IMG/VR virus record: IMGVR_UViG_3300042892_002007
Coordinates: 1 to 35,636 of that record
Length of the DNA: 35,636 nt
Source of the DNA: a virus
Strand: one strand, 5' to 3'
Positions 26,612 through 32,198 of this stretch are shown piece by piece. Position numbers and translations under genes: made by a program. The notes under the pieces were generated by a model, which was given only the letters and a program-made list of their open reading frames with translations, made no database searches and was not told the DNA's origin. Within the stretch, counting starts at the first letter, position 1, and each line of letters begins with the position of its first letter.

Positions 26612-26655
26612 AAAATGCACCGAGAACCAAAACGTTTCGGTTCTCGGTGCATTTT
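26612..26655. terminator. Bidirectional rho-independent terminator between convergent operons
   Basis: A perfect 17-bp inverted repeat: arm 26612-26628 (AAAATGCACCGAGAACC) and arm 26639-26655, with a 10-base loop (26629-26638). A-tract on one side and T-tract on the other give a hairpin with U-run in either direction. It lies 5 bp after the giant gene's stop (plus) and 6 bp after the HNH-like gene's end (minus), so it should end both operons. Confidence 0.9.
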
Positions 26656-26661
26656 GTAATA

Positions 26662-26931
26662 CTAATCACCGCGTTTTTCAAGTAGTCTTTCTATGGTGAT
26701 ATTCAAAGCATCCAGCTCGTCCATCTTTTTGATGGCCCATATGCGCCTCTGCCCGTGCCAGCCCATGACCGAGCCCTGGTGGCAGTCGGTGCATAGGGCG
26801 ACAGCGGTGTACTGCTGGTGTTGCTTGACATGATGCGCAGCGCTGGGGCCTGGTGCATCACATACGCTACATGGTAAAGCCTTCACCAAAGCCAGGTGTC
26901 TCCGTTGCTTGGCGGTAAGCTTGTTATTCAC
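26662..26931 (-). CDS. HNH-like / Ref-type zinc-binding nuclease candidate
   Basis: 89 aa. Two Cys pairs (CSVC at 21-24, CTDC-H at 47-51) and a central AAHHVK (His33-His34) form a treble-clef/HNH-like arrangement, followed by SVMGWHGQRR. This resembles RecA-dependent Ref-type or related phage HNH proteins. It is the last gene of the minus-strand recombination operon and overlaps the gene before it by 4 bp. Putative DNA nicking or cleavage; catalysis is not proven by motif alone. Confidence 0.55.
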   Translation of the reverse strand: MNNKLTAKQRRHLALVKALPCSVCDAPGPSAAHHVKQHQQYTAVALCTDCHQGSVMGWHGQRRIWAIKKMDELDALNITIERLLEKRGD

Positions 26932-27134
26932 AGACGCTTTTCCCGCTCGGCTATCAAGGCTTCTGCCATGTCAAAGATCTTTTCGGCTTCCGCTCCGTGA
27001 TCTTCGTCGGTGCAAACCCAGGCAATCGTGATGGCCATCGCATACCAGTCAAGCATCGTGATGTCTTGGATGGATGGGTTGTGCGGCTTGGGCGCCAGGG
27101 CTGCTATGCCTTCAGCCTTTTTTCTTGTTGCCAT
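26928..27134 (-). CDS. Hypothetical protein in the recombination operon
   Basis: 68 aa from the ATG at 27134 (MATRKKAEGIAAL). An in-frame ATG 93 bp upstream lies within the RHH gene and encodes unrelated-looking residues, so the internal start is preferred. It overlaps the RHH gene by 23 bp and the HNH-like gene by 4 bp. Helical, with DWYAMAITIAWVCTDEDHGAEAEKIFDMAEALIAE. No recognised domain. Confidence 0.5.
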   Translation of the reverse strand: MATRKKAEGIAALAPKPHNPSIQDITMLDWYAMAITIAWVCTDEDHGAEAEKIFDMAEALIAEREKRL

Positions 27135-27417
27135 TTTCGCCCCCAATCTTTTCTGCGATCTGGTCAGCCAACACTTCTGACATGAGTTCGCCGTGAACGG
27201 ACAAGCTCTTGGCCCACACGTCATCACGCACCACCTTCATGGCTTCGCGTAGACCTTTGTTAAACCCGGCGTTAAAGGCGTCGTCGCCCTCAATGATCAT
27301 GGTGATGGCATCACGCACAATTCCGCTGGCTTTGCGGCCCTTTGCAGCGTCTTTTAGCTGATGGTAGATGTCCTCCCGCAGGTGGACCGAATAAGGGATT
27401 AGGCGCTTTGTTTCCAT
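27112..27417 (-). CDS. Ribbon-helix-helix-type DNA-binding protein
   Basis: 101 aa. RLIPYSVHLREDIYHQLKDAAKGRKASGIVRDAITMIIEG has the strand-helix-helix layout of CopG/Arc-like repressors, with an alternating strand LIPYSVHL and a helix ending SGIVRDAI. The second half is helical and charged. The start follows AGGAATACCTAGC (AGGA about 9 bases upstream). In an early recombination operon it may control that operon; no operator was matched to it. Confidence 0.55.
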   Translation of the reverse strand: METKRLIPYSVHLREDIYHQLKDAAKGRKASGIVRDAITMIIEGDDAFNAGFNKGLREAMKVVRDDVWAKSLSVHGELMSEVLADQIAEKIGGENGNKKKG

Positions 27418-27818
27418 GCTAGGTATTCCTGTTGCAGGGCCATGTATTGTCTGGCCGCTTCTGGGTTGTTTTTAAGTTCTGCGCGCGAGGCGATCTGGAA
27501 TTCATCCAGCATCCATTGCCGGGCTTCTTCTTCGCTTTCGCCAAAGGTCTGGCCGGCTTGGCACAGAAACTTTTGAAAGAGTGGGTCACGGCACAGCATC
27601 CCGGCGCTGCGAACCAGGTCGCGGGCGTACTCATGCTCGCGGTTCATTGGTTCTTCTTGCGCGTTCAGCCGGACCATGACCACCTGGTACCGTGCCCCAA
27701 CAAAGTCACGCAGAATATCTTCGGGTACTTCATCGGGGTGGACGGACAAGGTCAACACGTAGCCGGTGCGATTCTGCGTCATCGCAATCTTGACGGCTTC
27801 AAAGTTGTTGGTCTTCAT
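27399..27818 (-). CDS. Hypothetical phage protein downstream of SSB
   Basis: 139 aa, starting 2 bp after the SSB stop with no clear ribosome binding site, so coupled translation is likely. MKTNNFEAVKIAMTQNRTGYVLTLSVHPDEVPEDILRDFVGARYQVVMVRLN looks like a small alpha/beta domain and the remainder is helical. Similar proteins sit next to SSB genes in other phages as far as I recall, but no function is known to me. It overlaps the next gene by 19 bp. Confidence 0.55.
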   Translation of the reverse strand: MKTNNFEAVKIAMTQNRTGYVLTLSVHPDEVPEDILRDFVGARYQVVMVRLNAQEEPMNREHEYARDLVRSAGMLCRDPLFQKFLCQAGQTFGESEEEARQWMLDEFQIASRAELKNNPEAARQYMALQQEYLAWKQSA

Positions 27819-27820
27819 GG

Positions 27821-28198
27821 TCAGAAGGGCATGTCACCGTCGTCATACGCTTCAGCTTTTGGGGCTGCGCGGCGCTCTTGCTGCGGCTCTGCATCACGGC
27901 GGCCGCCTTGCAGGGCTACGTCACCCACGCGAACGTCCATAGACTTGCGCTTGTTGCCTTCTTTGTCGGTCCATTCGCGCTCGGACACGGTGCCTGATAC
28001 GGTGACCGCCTGACCTTTGACCAGGTACTGGGACAAAGCTTCTCCGCGCTTGCCGTACAGGCTGCAGTTCCACCAAATGGTGGGCTTGTCTTTGCCCTGG
28101 CCATCTGCTACTGAGAAATTGCACAAGGCATCACCGTTAGGCAGTTTCTTCATCTCTGAGTCTTTGCCCAGGGTGCCGGCTACTGTAATTGAGTTCAT
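27821..28198 (-). CDS. Single-stranded DNA-binding protein
   Basis: 125 aa OB-fold protein. MNSITVAGTLGKDSEMKKLPNGDALCNFSVAD and WWNCSLYGKRGEALSQYLVKGQAVTVSGTV are the SSB strands; the tail DDGDMPF is the acidic partner-binding tip that recruits replication and repair proteins. It follows the ERF gene with a 4-bp overlap and SD AAGGA. Together with ERF it should coat and anneal single strands during recombination-driven replication. Confidence 0.88.
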   Translation of the reverse strand: MNSITVAGTLGKDSEMKKLPNGDALCNFSVADGQGKDKPTIWWNCSLYGKRGEALSQYLVKGQAVTVSGTVSEREWTDKEGNKRKSMDVRVGDVALQGGRRDAEPQQERRAAPKAEAYDDGDMPF

Positions 28199-28881
28199 GC
28201 TTTTTCCTTAAATGATTCACTGGTCTTTTTAAATTCCGCCATGAGCTTTTCATAGCGGTCTGCATCTAGCGCTTTGAAGTGTGCAAAGATGTTGCGGTTT
28301 ACCTTGAAGAGGGACATGGCATCTGCTTCGCTGCCGCACTGGGTTAGGCCCATGCGGGACATGTCCTCCACCACAGAAAACCATTCCTTGGGGTCGCCCG
28401 TTGGTTTGGCTGTAACCTTAAGCGACCAGTAGTCGGGGGCGCCTTGCATCACCTCGGGTGTGGCTGGCTTTGGTGCGGGCTTGGGCTCAGGCTTAGCCTT
28501 TGGTTCTGGTGCTGGCGTCATATCAATCGTGTCATGCTCGGTCAGCTCCATCGCTGCCATCCAAAGGTAACGGCGTTGATAAGTCTGTATGCTGCCCATG
28601 AGCTGGATCGGCTGGGCACCCTTGAGTGCCGCCTCGGCCATTGGACTGGTGATCACAATGACCGTGCCGTCGTCTACGTCTGTGATGCATAACTGGGCAT
28701 ACTCGTTGTTAAACGTCACCACCCCGCACAAACCTATATCGTTAAAGATGGTTTGAATGTGGGGGATGAAGTCTCCCAACTCAAAGTATGAGTAATTTTG
28801 AAACGTGTTCCGTCCCGACTTCTTTAAGTCAGTAGACAGAAGCTTGACGCGTGCTTGCATCAGTTTTTTATGTACGCTCAT
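28195..28881 (-). CDS. ERF-family single-strand annealing recombinase
   Basis: 228 aa. SGRNTFQNYSYFELGDFIPHIQTIFNDIGL and GSIQTYQRRYLWMAAMEL are the ERF core blocks (about residues 20-110). A Pro/Lys/Glu-rich linker (APEPKAKPEPKPAPKP) and a C-terminal helical domain follow. The reaction is annealing of complementary single strands for recombination and genome circularisation. It sits next to SSB and two genes after a RecB-like nuclease, the usual annealase-exonuclease pairing. The start is preceded by AAGGATATAC. Confidence 0.8.
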   Translation of the reverse strand: MSVHKKLMQARVKLLSTDLKKSGRNTFQNYSYFELGDFIPHIQTIFNDIGLCGVVTFNNEYAQLCITDVDDGTVIVITSPMAEAALKGAQPIQLMGSIQTYQRRYLWMAAMELTEHDTIDMTPAPEPKAKPEPKPAPKPATPEVMQGAPDYWSLKVTAKPTGDPKEWFSVVEDMSRMGLTQCGSEADAMSLFKVNRNIFAHFKALDADRYEKLMAEFKKTSESFKEKA

Positions 28882-28889
28882 GTATATCC

Positions 28890-29126
28890 TTATGGGTTTA
28901 CTTCGTTAATGATGCCGTGATTAGCTCGGCTCCATAACATTTCGTGTACGGCTGCTGCGCCCGCAAGCACCAGCTCGGCTGCGGAATAGGTGGTCCGGTT
29001 GAACTTGGGGTAGCCGGGTCCTACATACAGGTGGCAGTTGCGGTAATGCGGGACATAGGTCACATCCTTTAGCTTGTAGGCTGTTTGTGCCACACAAGGT
29101 GCGGCTTCTCCGGTGTTGCGTTTCAT
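28890..29126 (-). CDS. Hypothetical protein upstream of ERF gene
   Basis: 78 aa, start preceded by AAGGATTGAACA. The protein MKRNTGEAAPCVAQTAYKLKDVTYVPHYRNCHLYVGPGYPKF has a Tyr/Pro-rich first half and a helical Ala-rich second half. No known domain recognised. It overlaps its upstream neighbour by 4 bp, so it is part of the same transcript. Confidence 0.45.
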   Translation of the reverse strand: MKRNTGEAAPCVAQTAYKLKDVTYVPHYRNCHLYVGPGYPKFNRTTYSAAELVLAGAAAVHEMLWSRANHGIINEVNP

Positions 29127-29308
29127 TGTTCAATCCTTTGTATTGCACGGTTAGGGTGGCCAATCCACTTTTCGCCCAGCGCTTGGGCAGCCGCTCTTGA
29201 ACGGTCTTCGTTGCGCTGGTGCAAAGCCTGGAGCTTCTCTTCTGTAAAAATAATGTTTTCTTCACGAAAGAATTCTTTGATTTGGTTTTGTATTTGTTGC
29301 AGCATCAT
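29123..29308 (-). CDS. Small helical hypothetical protein
   Basis: 61 aa, almost entirely helical (LQQIQNQIKEFFREEN, FTEEKLQALHQRNEDRSRAAAQAL). The start overlaps the previous stop with ATGATG, so either of two adjacent ATGs could be used. Function unknown; could be a small DNA- or protein-binding factor by composition only. Confidence 0.45.
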   Translation of the reverse strand: MMLQQIQNQIKEFFREENIIFTEEKLQALHQRNEDRSRAAAQALGEKWIGHPNRAIQRIEQ

Positions 29309-29808
29309 CCGATCCTCATAACATCAACACAATTGTTTGTTCTGTTGCGATAGGTGGTGCAAGAGTTCTTGCCATGATTGGTTACAAACCATGCGGTCAC
29401 AGAGTTTTGTATGTTATGCACCCCATACTTATCCGCTGGGATGGTTACTGTAGCACCAACATCCAGGGGCTCAATAAACGGTTTAACGTACGCGCGCGTG
29501 TCCCCGTATGGAAATTCTCGTTCGGGTTTCGGTGGTGGTTCGGGCGTTCTGTCAATGGTGTTGCTGTACTTCATACCCTCTTTTGTGGTTATGACGTACT
29601 GGCACTCCATCTTTTCTAGCACGGCGCTCACCAGCCCGTGGCGTACACCAGCAGAATCTATAACAGCATAGGTAGAGCCAAGCTCATCCAAGACGGTTAG
29701 CGGGTTGCCGTGTAGTTCTTTGTCAGCGTCAATGATTGCATAGGTGCAACCCATGGCACTAAGTGTTTTCAGCGCCCGGTCAAGGGCAATCTTTTTTATG
29801 TCACTCAT
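29305..29808 (-). CDS. Hypothetical protein with three short internal repeats
   Basis: 167 aa. The N-terminal half repeats a short strand-turn unit: SAMGCTYAIIDADKELHG, DELGSTYAVIDSAGVRHG and a divergent third EKMECQYVITTKEG. A Pro-rich linker follows, then a C-terminal domain (VKPFIEPLDVGATVTIPADKYGVHNIQNSVTAWFVTNHG) like a small conserved phage module. It overlaps the nuclease gene by 4 bp, with SD AAGGAAAAATT. Function unknown. Confidence 0.5.
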   Translation of the reverse strand: MSDIKKIALDRALKTLSAMGCTYAIIDADKELHGNPLTVLDELGSTYAVIDSAGVRHGLVSAVLEKMECQYVITTKEGMKYSNTIDRTPEPPPKPEREFPYGDTRAYVKPFIEPLDVGATVTIPADKYGVHNIQNSVTAWFVTNHGKNSCTTYRNRTNNCVDVMRIG

Positions 29809-30683
29809 AATTTTTCCTTAAGGTAGGTTTGGTATTGATCACAGTATTGGGCGATTTGACAGAATCCTGAGCAGCGGGTGCGGTCACCTTCACGCACCTC
29901 GATGCCATAGCCCTTGGTCTTTGCGACTTCTAAGGCTGCCTGCGCTTCCTCAAGCGTCTTGTGAACGCTCTTGGCCCTGGCTGCGCCGTCTTTTTTAACG
30001 GCGTACATAGTGGGTTTTTCCCACATCTCTTCGGGGGTGCATTCGGAAATGTTCCCACCAATTTCTGCATTAAAGAACGCTGCTTCATGCAAGGCTACGC
30101 GGGCCTTGACATATGCTTCGCGCTCTTCAAATGACCATAAAGGAATATTGATTACCACAATCGGTGCTTGCGGGTAACCCTCGCGGGTCTTAGCGTCCCT
30201 ACGCGACCAGTCTCGAACGATAGCGACGATCTGCGCTTTACATACGGGCGCCTTCTTTACGCTTTCAACCAGGTATGCGTACAGGTTGAGTTGGGAATGC
30301 CAGTCTTGTTTCTCGTTCATCACGGCCCATGCGCTGGTGACCTTGTAGTCCGACAGGATGGTGCCGGCATCGGTCAATTCTTGTAGGTCGATGGCGCCTG
30401 ATATCTTCCAGCCATCCACCTCGGTATGGATGCGTTCTTCTACGATGTGGTGGTCGTCTTTGCCATGTTCTAGTACGCCATGTACGGCAGTCCCAAATAG
30501 GGACCAAACCATGTCGGCTGCGTCCTCTTCAATGTCGTCCCAGTGTCTACGCTTTAGCTGAACGACACGGGGGCTATTGAGTAGTTCTGTTGCGGATATG
30601 TTTGCCTTACCCTTGCTGTACGTGGGGCGCTTGAGGACGTTAACGATAGTCTCGGGCAGGTTGTAGTTGTTAGTGAGTTTCAT
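29805..30683 (-). CDS. RecB/Cas4-like PD-(D/E)XK nuclease
   Basis: 292 aa from ATG 30683, which has a strong SD (GGGAGG, 6 bases upstream); an in-frame ATG 18 bp further lacks one. Motifs: GTAVHGVLEHG, SGAIDLQEL (Asp), LSDYKV (Asp-x-Lys) and QLNLYAYL (QxxxY), all typical of RecB-family nucleases. A C-terminal cluster C-x3-C-x5-C (RCSGFCQIAQYCDQY) recalls Cas4 [4Fe-4S] proteins, but the usual N-terminal fourth Cys is absent. Partner of the ERF annealase for end resection. Confidence 0.72.
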   Translation of the reverse strand: MKLTNNYNLPETIVNVLKRPTYSKGKANISATELLNSPRVVQLKRRHWDDIEEDAADMVWSLFGTAVHGVLEHGKDDHHIVEERIHTEVDGWKISGAIDLQELTDAGTILSDYKVTSAWAVMNEKQDWHSQLNLYAYLVESVKKAPVCKAQIVAIVRDWSRRDAKTREGYPQAPIVVINIPLWSFEEREAYVKARVALHEAAFFNAEIGGNISECTPEEMWEKPTMYAVKKDGAARAKSVHKTLEEAQAALEVAKTKGYGIEVREGDRTRCSGFCQIAQYCDQYQTYLKEKL

Positions 30684-30912
30684 GTGATCCTCCCATTGCA
30701 CCCAAGCGGGCTGAGCGTTCGTAGACGCCGCTGATCAGGGCCTTAGCTTTTTCTTCTGCAATACGGTTGGAACACATCAGTGATGCGTATGCCATACCCA
30801 ATGCGAGAGAGGCCAACATGCCGTTGTTGTCTGCTTTGTCCATGGCGTGATCCACTAGATACGAAGCGAGATCGTATGTTGTGTCCATTGATGGAGGTTC
30901 TAGTTTGTCCAT
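30670..30912 (-). CDS. First gene of the minus-strand early operon, hypothetical
   Basis: 80 aa from ATG 30912, with SD AGGAGA 7 bases upstream; a longer in-frame start at 30972 falls across the promoter and is rejected. MDKLEPPSMDTTYDLASYLVDHAMDKADNNGMLASLALGMAYASLMCSNRIAEEKA is helical and acidic. No domain recognised. It overlaps the nuclease gene by 14 bp and is the first gene read from the promoter at 30944-30972. Confidence 0.55.
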   Translation of the reverse strand: MDKLEPPSMDTTYDLASYLVDHAMDKADNNGMLASLALGMAYASLMCSNRIAEEKAKALISGVYERSARLGAMGGSHETH

Positions 30913-30943
30913 TGCTTTCTCCTGACTGGTTGTTCTGTGTGTG

Positions 30944-30972
30944 AATGTAGCAGGTAGGTGCATGTACGTCAA
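30944..30972 (-). promoter_or_regulatory. Sigma70-type promoter for the recombination operon
   Basis: On the minus strand: -35 TTGACG (30967-30972), exactly 17 bp spacer, -10 TACATT (30944-30949). The start of transcription should fall a few bases later, about 30937, leaving ~25 nt before the first ATG with its SD. It lies back to back with the plus-strand promoter for the nuclease gene, so the two directions may compete or share a regulator. Confidence 0.65.
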
Positions 30973-30996
30973 CAGTTTTTTTATATCTGGTATAAA
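30969..30996 (+). promoter_or_regulatory. Extended -10 promoter for VRR-NUC gene
   Basis: TGGTATAAA (30988-30996) matches an extended -10 (TGnTATAAT). TCAACA 16 bp upstream (30969-30974) is a weak -35. The same 11-base string TGGTATAAACG recurs at the ncRNA promoter near 32064-32074, which supports both as promoters of one class. It drives the ATG at 31022. Confidence 0.45.
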
Positions 30997-31021
30997 CGCA
31001 AATCAACATGAGGACTTTTGT

Positions 31022-31306
31022 ATGCGACGAGCTGCCAGGCGCGACGACAATGAAAACGAAATAGTTCTATTCCTGCGGGAATGTGGGGCGTATGTGAAGC
31101 CGGTTAACCATGCCGGCCTGTTTGATTTGTTGGTGTTCTACAACGGCTACACACTTTTATTTGAAATAAAAGACGGGAGTAAATCCGCGTCGGCGCGCGA
31201 TCTGACAGTGGCGGAACAGAAGTTCCATGATGAATGGCCTGGCAATAATTTATTTATTGTTAATTCTGTTGAAGATGCGGTTGAAGTTTTAAAAAAATGT
31301 GTGTAA
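31022..31306 (+). CDS. VRR-NUC-type PD-(D/E)XK nuclease
   Basis: 94 aa from ATG 31022; an in-frame ATG at 30941 would run through the divergent promoters, so the shorter protein is chosen. SD GAGGA at 31010-31014. MRRAARRDDNENEIVLFLRECGAYVKPVNHAG, FDLLVF (Asp35) and FEIKDGSKSASARDLTVAEQ (Glu48-x-Lys50) give the compact VRR-NUC nuclease core, with conserved Gln66 in the following helix. Such enzymes can act as Holliday-junction or flap nucleases. First gene of the plus-strand early region. Confidence 0.72.
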   Translation: MRRAARRDDNENEIVLFLRECGAYVKPVNHAGLFDLLVFYNGYTLLFEIKDGSKSASARDLTVAEQKFHDEWPGNNLFIVNSVEDAVEVLKKCV

Positions 31307-31309
31307 TAT
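31281..31309 (+). promoter_or_regulatory. Possible promoter at the end of the VRR-NUC gene
   Basis: TTGAAG (31281-31286), 17 bp spacer, TAATAT (31304-31309), then a perfect 11-base palindrome GGAATCATTCC (31310-31320) at the expected start site. Each hexamer matches consensus at 4 of 6 positions, so this is weak. If real, the transcript would meet the terminator at 31366-31393, leaving a ~75-nt leader or small RNA. Confidence 0.3.
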
Positions 31310-31365
31310 GGAATCATTCCAGAGGGCTGGTGGGTTTGTTGATTGCTTTTGCCTTTGATTGATTT

Positions 31366-31393
31366 GTGGCTCCGTAACTGGGGCCACTTTTTT
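31366..31393 (+). terminator. Rho-independent terminator after VRR-NUC gene
   Basis: Stem GTGGCTCC (31366-31373) pairs with GGGGCCAC (31380-31387; one G-T pair), six-base loop GTAACT, followed by TTTTTT (31388-31393). It ends the VRR-NUC transcript or acts as an attenuator before the glutaredoxin leader. Confidence 0.85.
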
Positions 31394-31409
31394 CTGAGGA
31401 GCAACACGT

Positions 31410-31448
31410 ATGGGGACTAAGCCAAGCTTCCATTCGTGTTGGTGGTAA
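31410..31448 (+). CDS. Possible 12-aa leader peptide ending Cys-Trp-Trp
   Basis: ATG at 31410 is preceded by GAGGAG (31396-31401, 8-base spacing) and opens MGTKPSFHSCWW followed by TAA. Tandem Trp codons at the end of a short leader frame, overlapping alternative RNA helices, are the pattern of ribosome-mediated attenuation. The downstream gene is a glutaredoxin, not a Trp gene, so the sensed signal is unclear and chance remains possible. Confidence 0.35.
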   Translation: MGTKPSFHSCWW

Positions 31449-31508
31449 ACGGGTTAGCGCCGTGCGTTGTTCCTTAGTTCGGTTTTAATGCCAACACTGC
31501 TTCATGTG
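31436..31508 (+). repeat. Copy A of a two-copy RNA-like element
   Basis: Shares with 32216-32285: GTGTTG, the 13-mer CGGGTTAGCGCCG, TCCTTA and AACACTGCT-x-CATGTG in the same order. The hairpin closing pair changes from A-T here (ACGG/CCGT) to G-C in the other copy (GCGG/CCGC), a compensatory change. Confidence 0.55.
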
Positions 31509-31534
31509 CCCACTAACAATTTACAGGAGCTGCT

Positions 31535-31774
31535 ATGAAGATCACTGTCTATTCCAAATCAGCGTGCCCACAGTGCGATGCTGCCAAGAAACTACTCACC
31601 GCCAAGGGCATGGCATACGAAGAAGTTATGCTCGACGACGAAGCCGGCCGCATAGCTTTCTATGAGAAGTGCGGGCCATCGGTCCGTCAAATGCCGCAGA
31701 TCTTTATTGACGACCAGCGCGTCGGTGGATTAGCTGGACTGCACCAGGCCCTGTGCCAGATGACCCACATATAA
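31535..31774 (+). CDS. Glutaredoxin
   Basis: 79 aa. Active site CPQC at residues 11-14, cis-Pro in QMP (Pro54), and the GG of the glutathione-binding turn (RVGGLAGL, 64-65). Full length for a phage glutaredoxin. It reduces disulfides with glutathione, commonly supplying electrons to ribonucleotide reductase; the phage RNR, if any, is outside the window. SD AGGAG five bases before the ATG. Confidence 0.88.
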   Translation: MKITVYSKSACPQCDAAKKLLTAKGMAYEEVMLDDEAGRIAFYEKCGPSVRQMPQIFIDDQRVGGLAGLHQALCQMTHI

Positions 31775-31775
31775 A

Positions 31776-31792
31776 AACGGACTAGTCCTGTT
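31776..31792 (+). promoter_or_regulatory. 17-bp palindromic operator candidate at the XRE gene start
   Basis: AACGGACTAGTCCTGTT fills the 20-bp gap between the glutaredoxin stop and the XRE start. Its right half CCTGTT and its 17-bp span match AACAGGAACAACCTGTT at 32601-32617. It also can fold as a short hairpin (GGA-CTAG-TCC flanked by AAAAC/GTTTT), so a weak terminator is the alternative. No SD precedes the XRE start, so occupancy here could also affect translation. Confidence 0.45.
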
Positions 31793-31794
31793 TT

Positions 31795-32046
31795 ATGAAT
31801 TTACCCTACGAACTAGAACACTTTGCTGCTGCCGTGCGTAGTGCGCGCAATGCGTTAGGGTGGGCTCAGAAAGATTTAGCCATGCATACGGGGCTGTCTT
31901 TGCCTACGATTGCCAGGGTTGAAACGGGTCAAAACCCTCAAGCGGTAACCATGCTGCAGCTTATTAAATTATTTAAGGCCCGCGGTATTGAGTTCGACTG
32001 GCGCCCGGACGGGTTTAAAATGGAAACTATTTTCCTGGTCAGTTGA
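31795..32046 (+). CDS. XRE-family HTH repressor
   Basis: 83 aa. NALGWAQKDLAMHTGLSLPTIARVETGQNPQAVTMLQLIKLFKARGIEF is the lambda-repressor-type helix-turn-helix, with a short C-terminal strand segment. There is no Shine-Dalgarno sequence before the ATG; instead a palindrome occupies this space, suggesting autoregulation. The stop TGA overlaps the -35 hexamer of the downstream ncRNA promoter. Likely the regulator of the early region. Confidence 0.75.
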   Translation: MNLPYELEHFAAAVRSARNALGWAQKDLAMHTGLSLPTIARVETGQNPQAVTMLQLIKLFKARGIEFDWRPDGFKMETIFLVS

Positions 32047-32072
32047 CAAGCCAATAATTTATTTGGTATAAA
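32043..32072 (+). promoter_or_regulatory. Strong sigma70 promoter for a small RNA
   Basis: Consensus -35 TTGACA (32043-32048), 18 bp spacer, TGG-extended -10 TATAAA (32067-32072). Predicted transcription start near 32079, directly where the first RNA hairpin begins. The -35 overlaps the XRE stop codon, so XRE gene transcription could interfere with it. Confidence 0.7.
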
Positions 32073-32078
32073 CGAGGT

Positions 32079-32198
32079 GTTGCTGTAGTGAGCAATAAAT
32101 TTAGGCCGTTTACACATGCGTTTCGCCTTACCTAATGACCCAGTTGGAAAGTCATTAGGCAAGGTCACTACCGAACGCAGTTGTAAACGGCCTTTTTT
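32079..32198 (+). ncRNA. Candidate ~120-nt structured phage RNA with kissing-loop and built-in terminator
   Basis: No ORF fits; the RNA is bounded by the promoter at 32043-32072 and a T6 tract (32193-32198). Hairpin 1: TTGCT (32080-32084)/AGCAA (32091-32095), loop GTAGTG. Hairpin 2, long: GGCCGTTTACA (32104-32114)/TGTAAACGGCC (32182-32192); TGCGTTTCG (32117-32125)/CGAACGCA (32172-32179, one T bulged); CCTT (32126-32129)/AAGG (32161-32164); CCTAATGAC (32131-32139)/GTCATTAGG (32151-32159). The 3' bulge TCACTAC (32165-32171) is perfectly complementary to GTAGTGA (32085-32091). Function unknown. Confidence 0.6.

Larger units (their letters stand above)
31394..31534 (+). promoter_or_regulatory. 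Structured leader of the glutaredoxin gene (possible attenuator)
   Basis: Strand 31435-31442 (CGTGTTGG) can pair either with CAACACG at 31402-31408, extended by ATGG/CCAT, or with CCAACAC at 31491-31497, so the two helices exclude each other. A hairpin ACGG-GTTAGCG-CCGT (31449-31463) lies inside the second. The segment 31436-31508 resembles 32216-32285 downstream. The glutaredoxin SD AGGAG is at 31525-31529. A short frame MPTLLHVPTNNLQELL (31488-31538) ends with TGA overlapping the glutaredoxin ATG, which could couple translation, but it lacks an SD. Confidence 0.45.

Noticed and set aside
30941-31306. Longer start for the VRR-NUC gene at 30941
   Set aside because: It runs through both promoters and lacks an SD; ATG 31022 has one.
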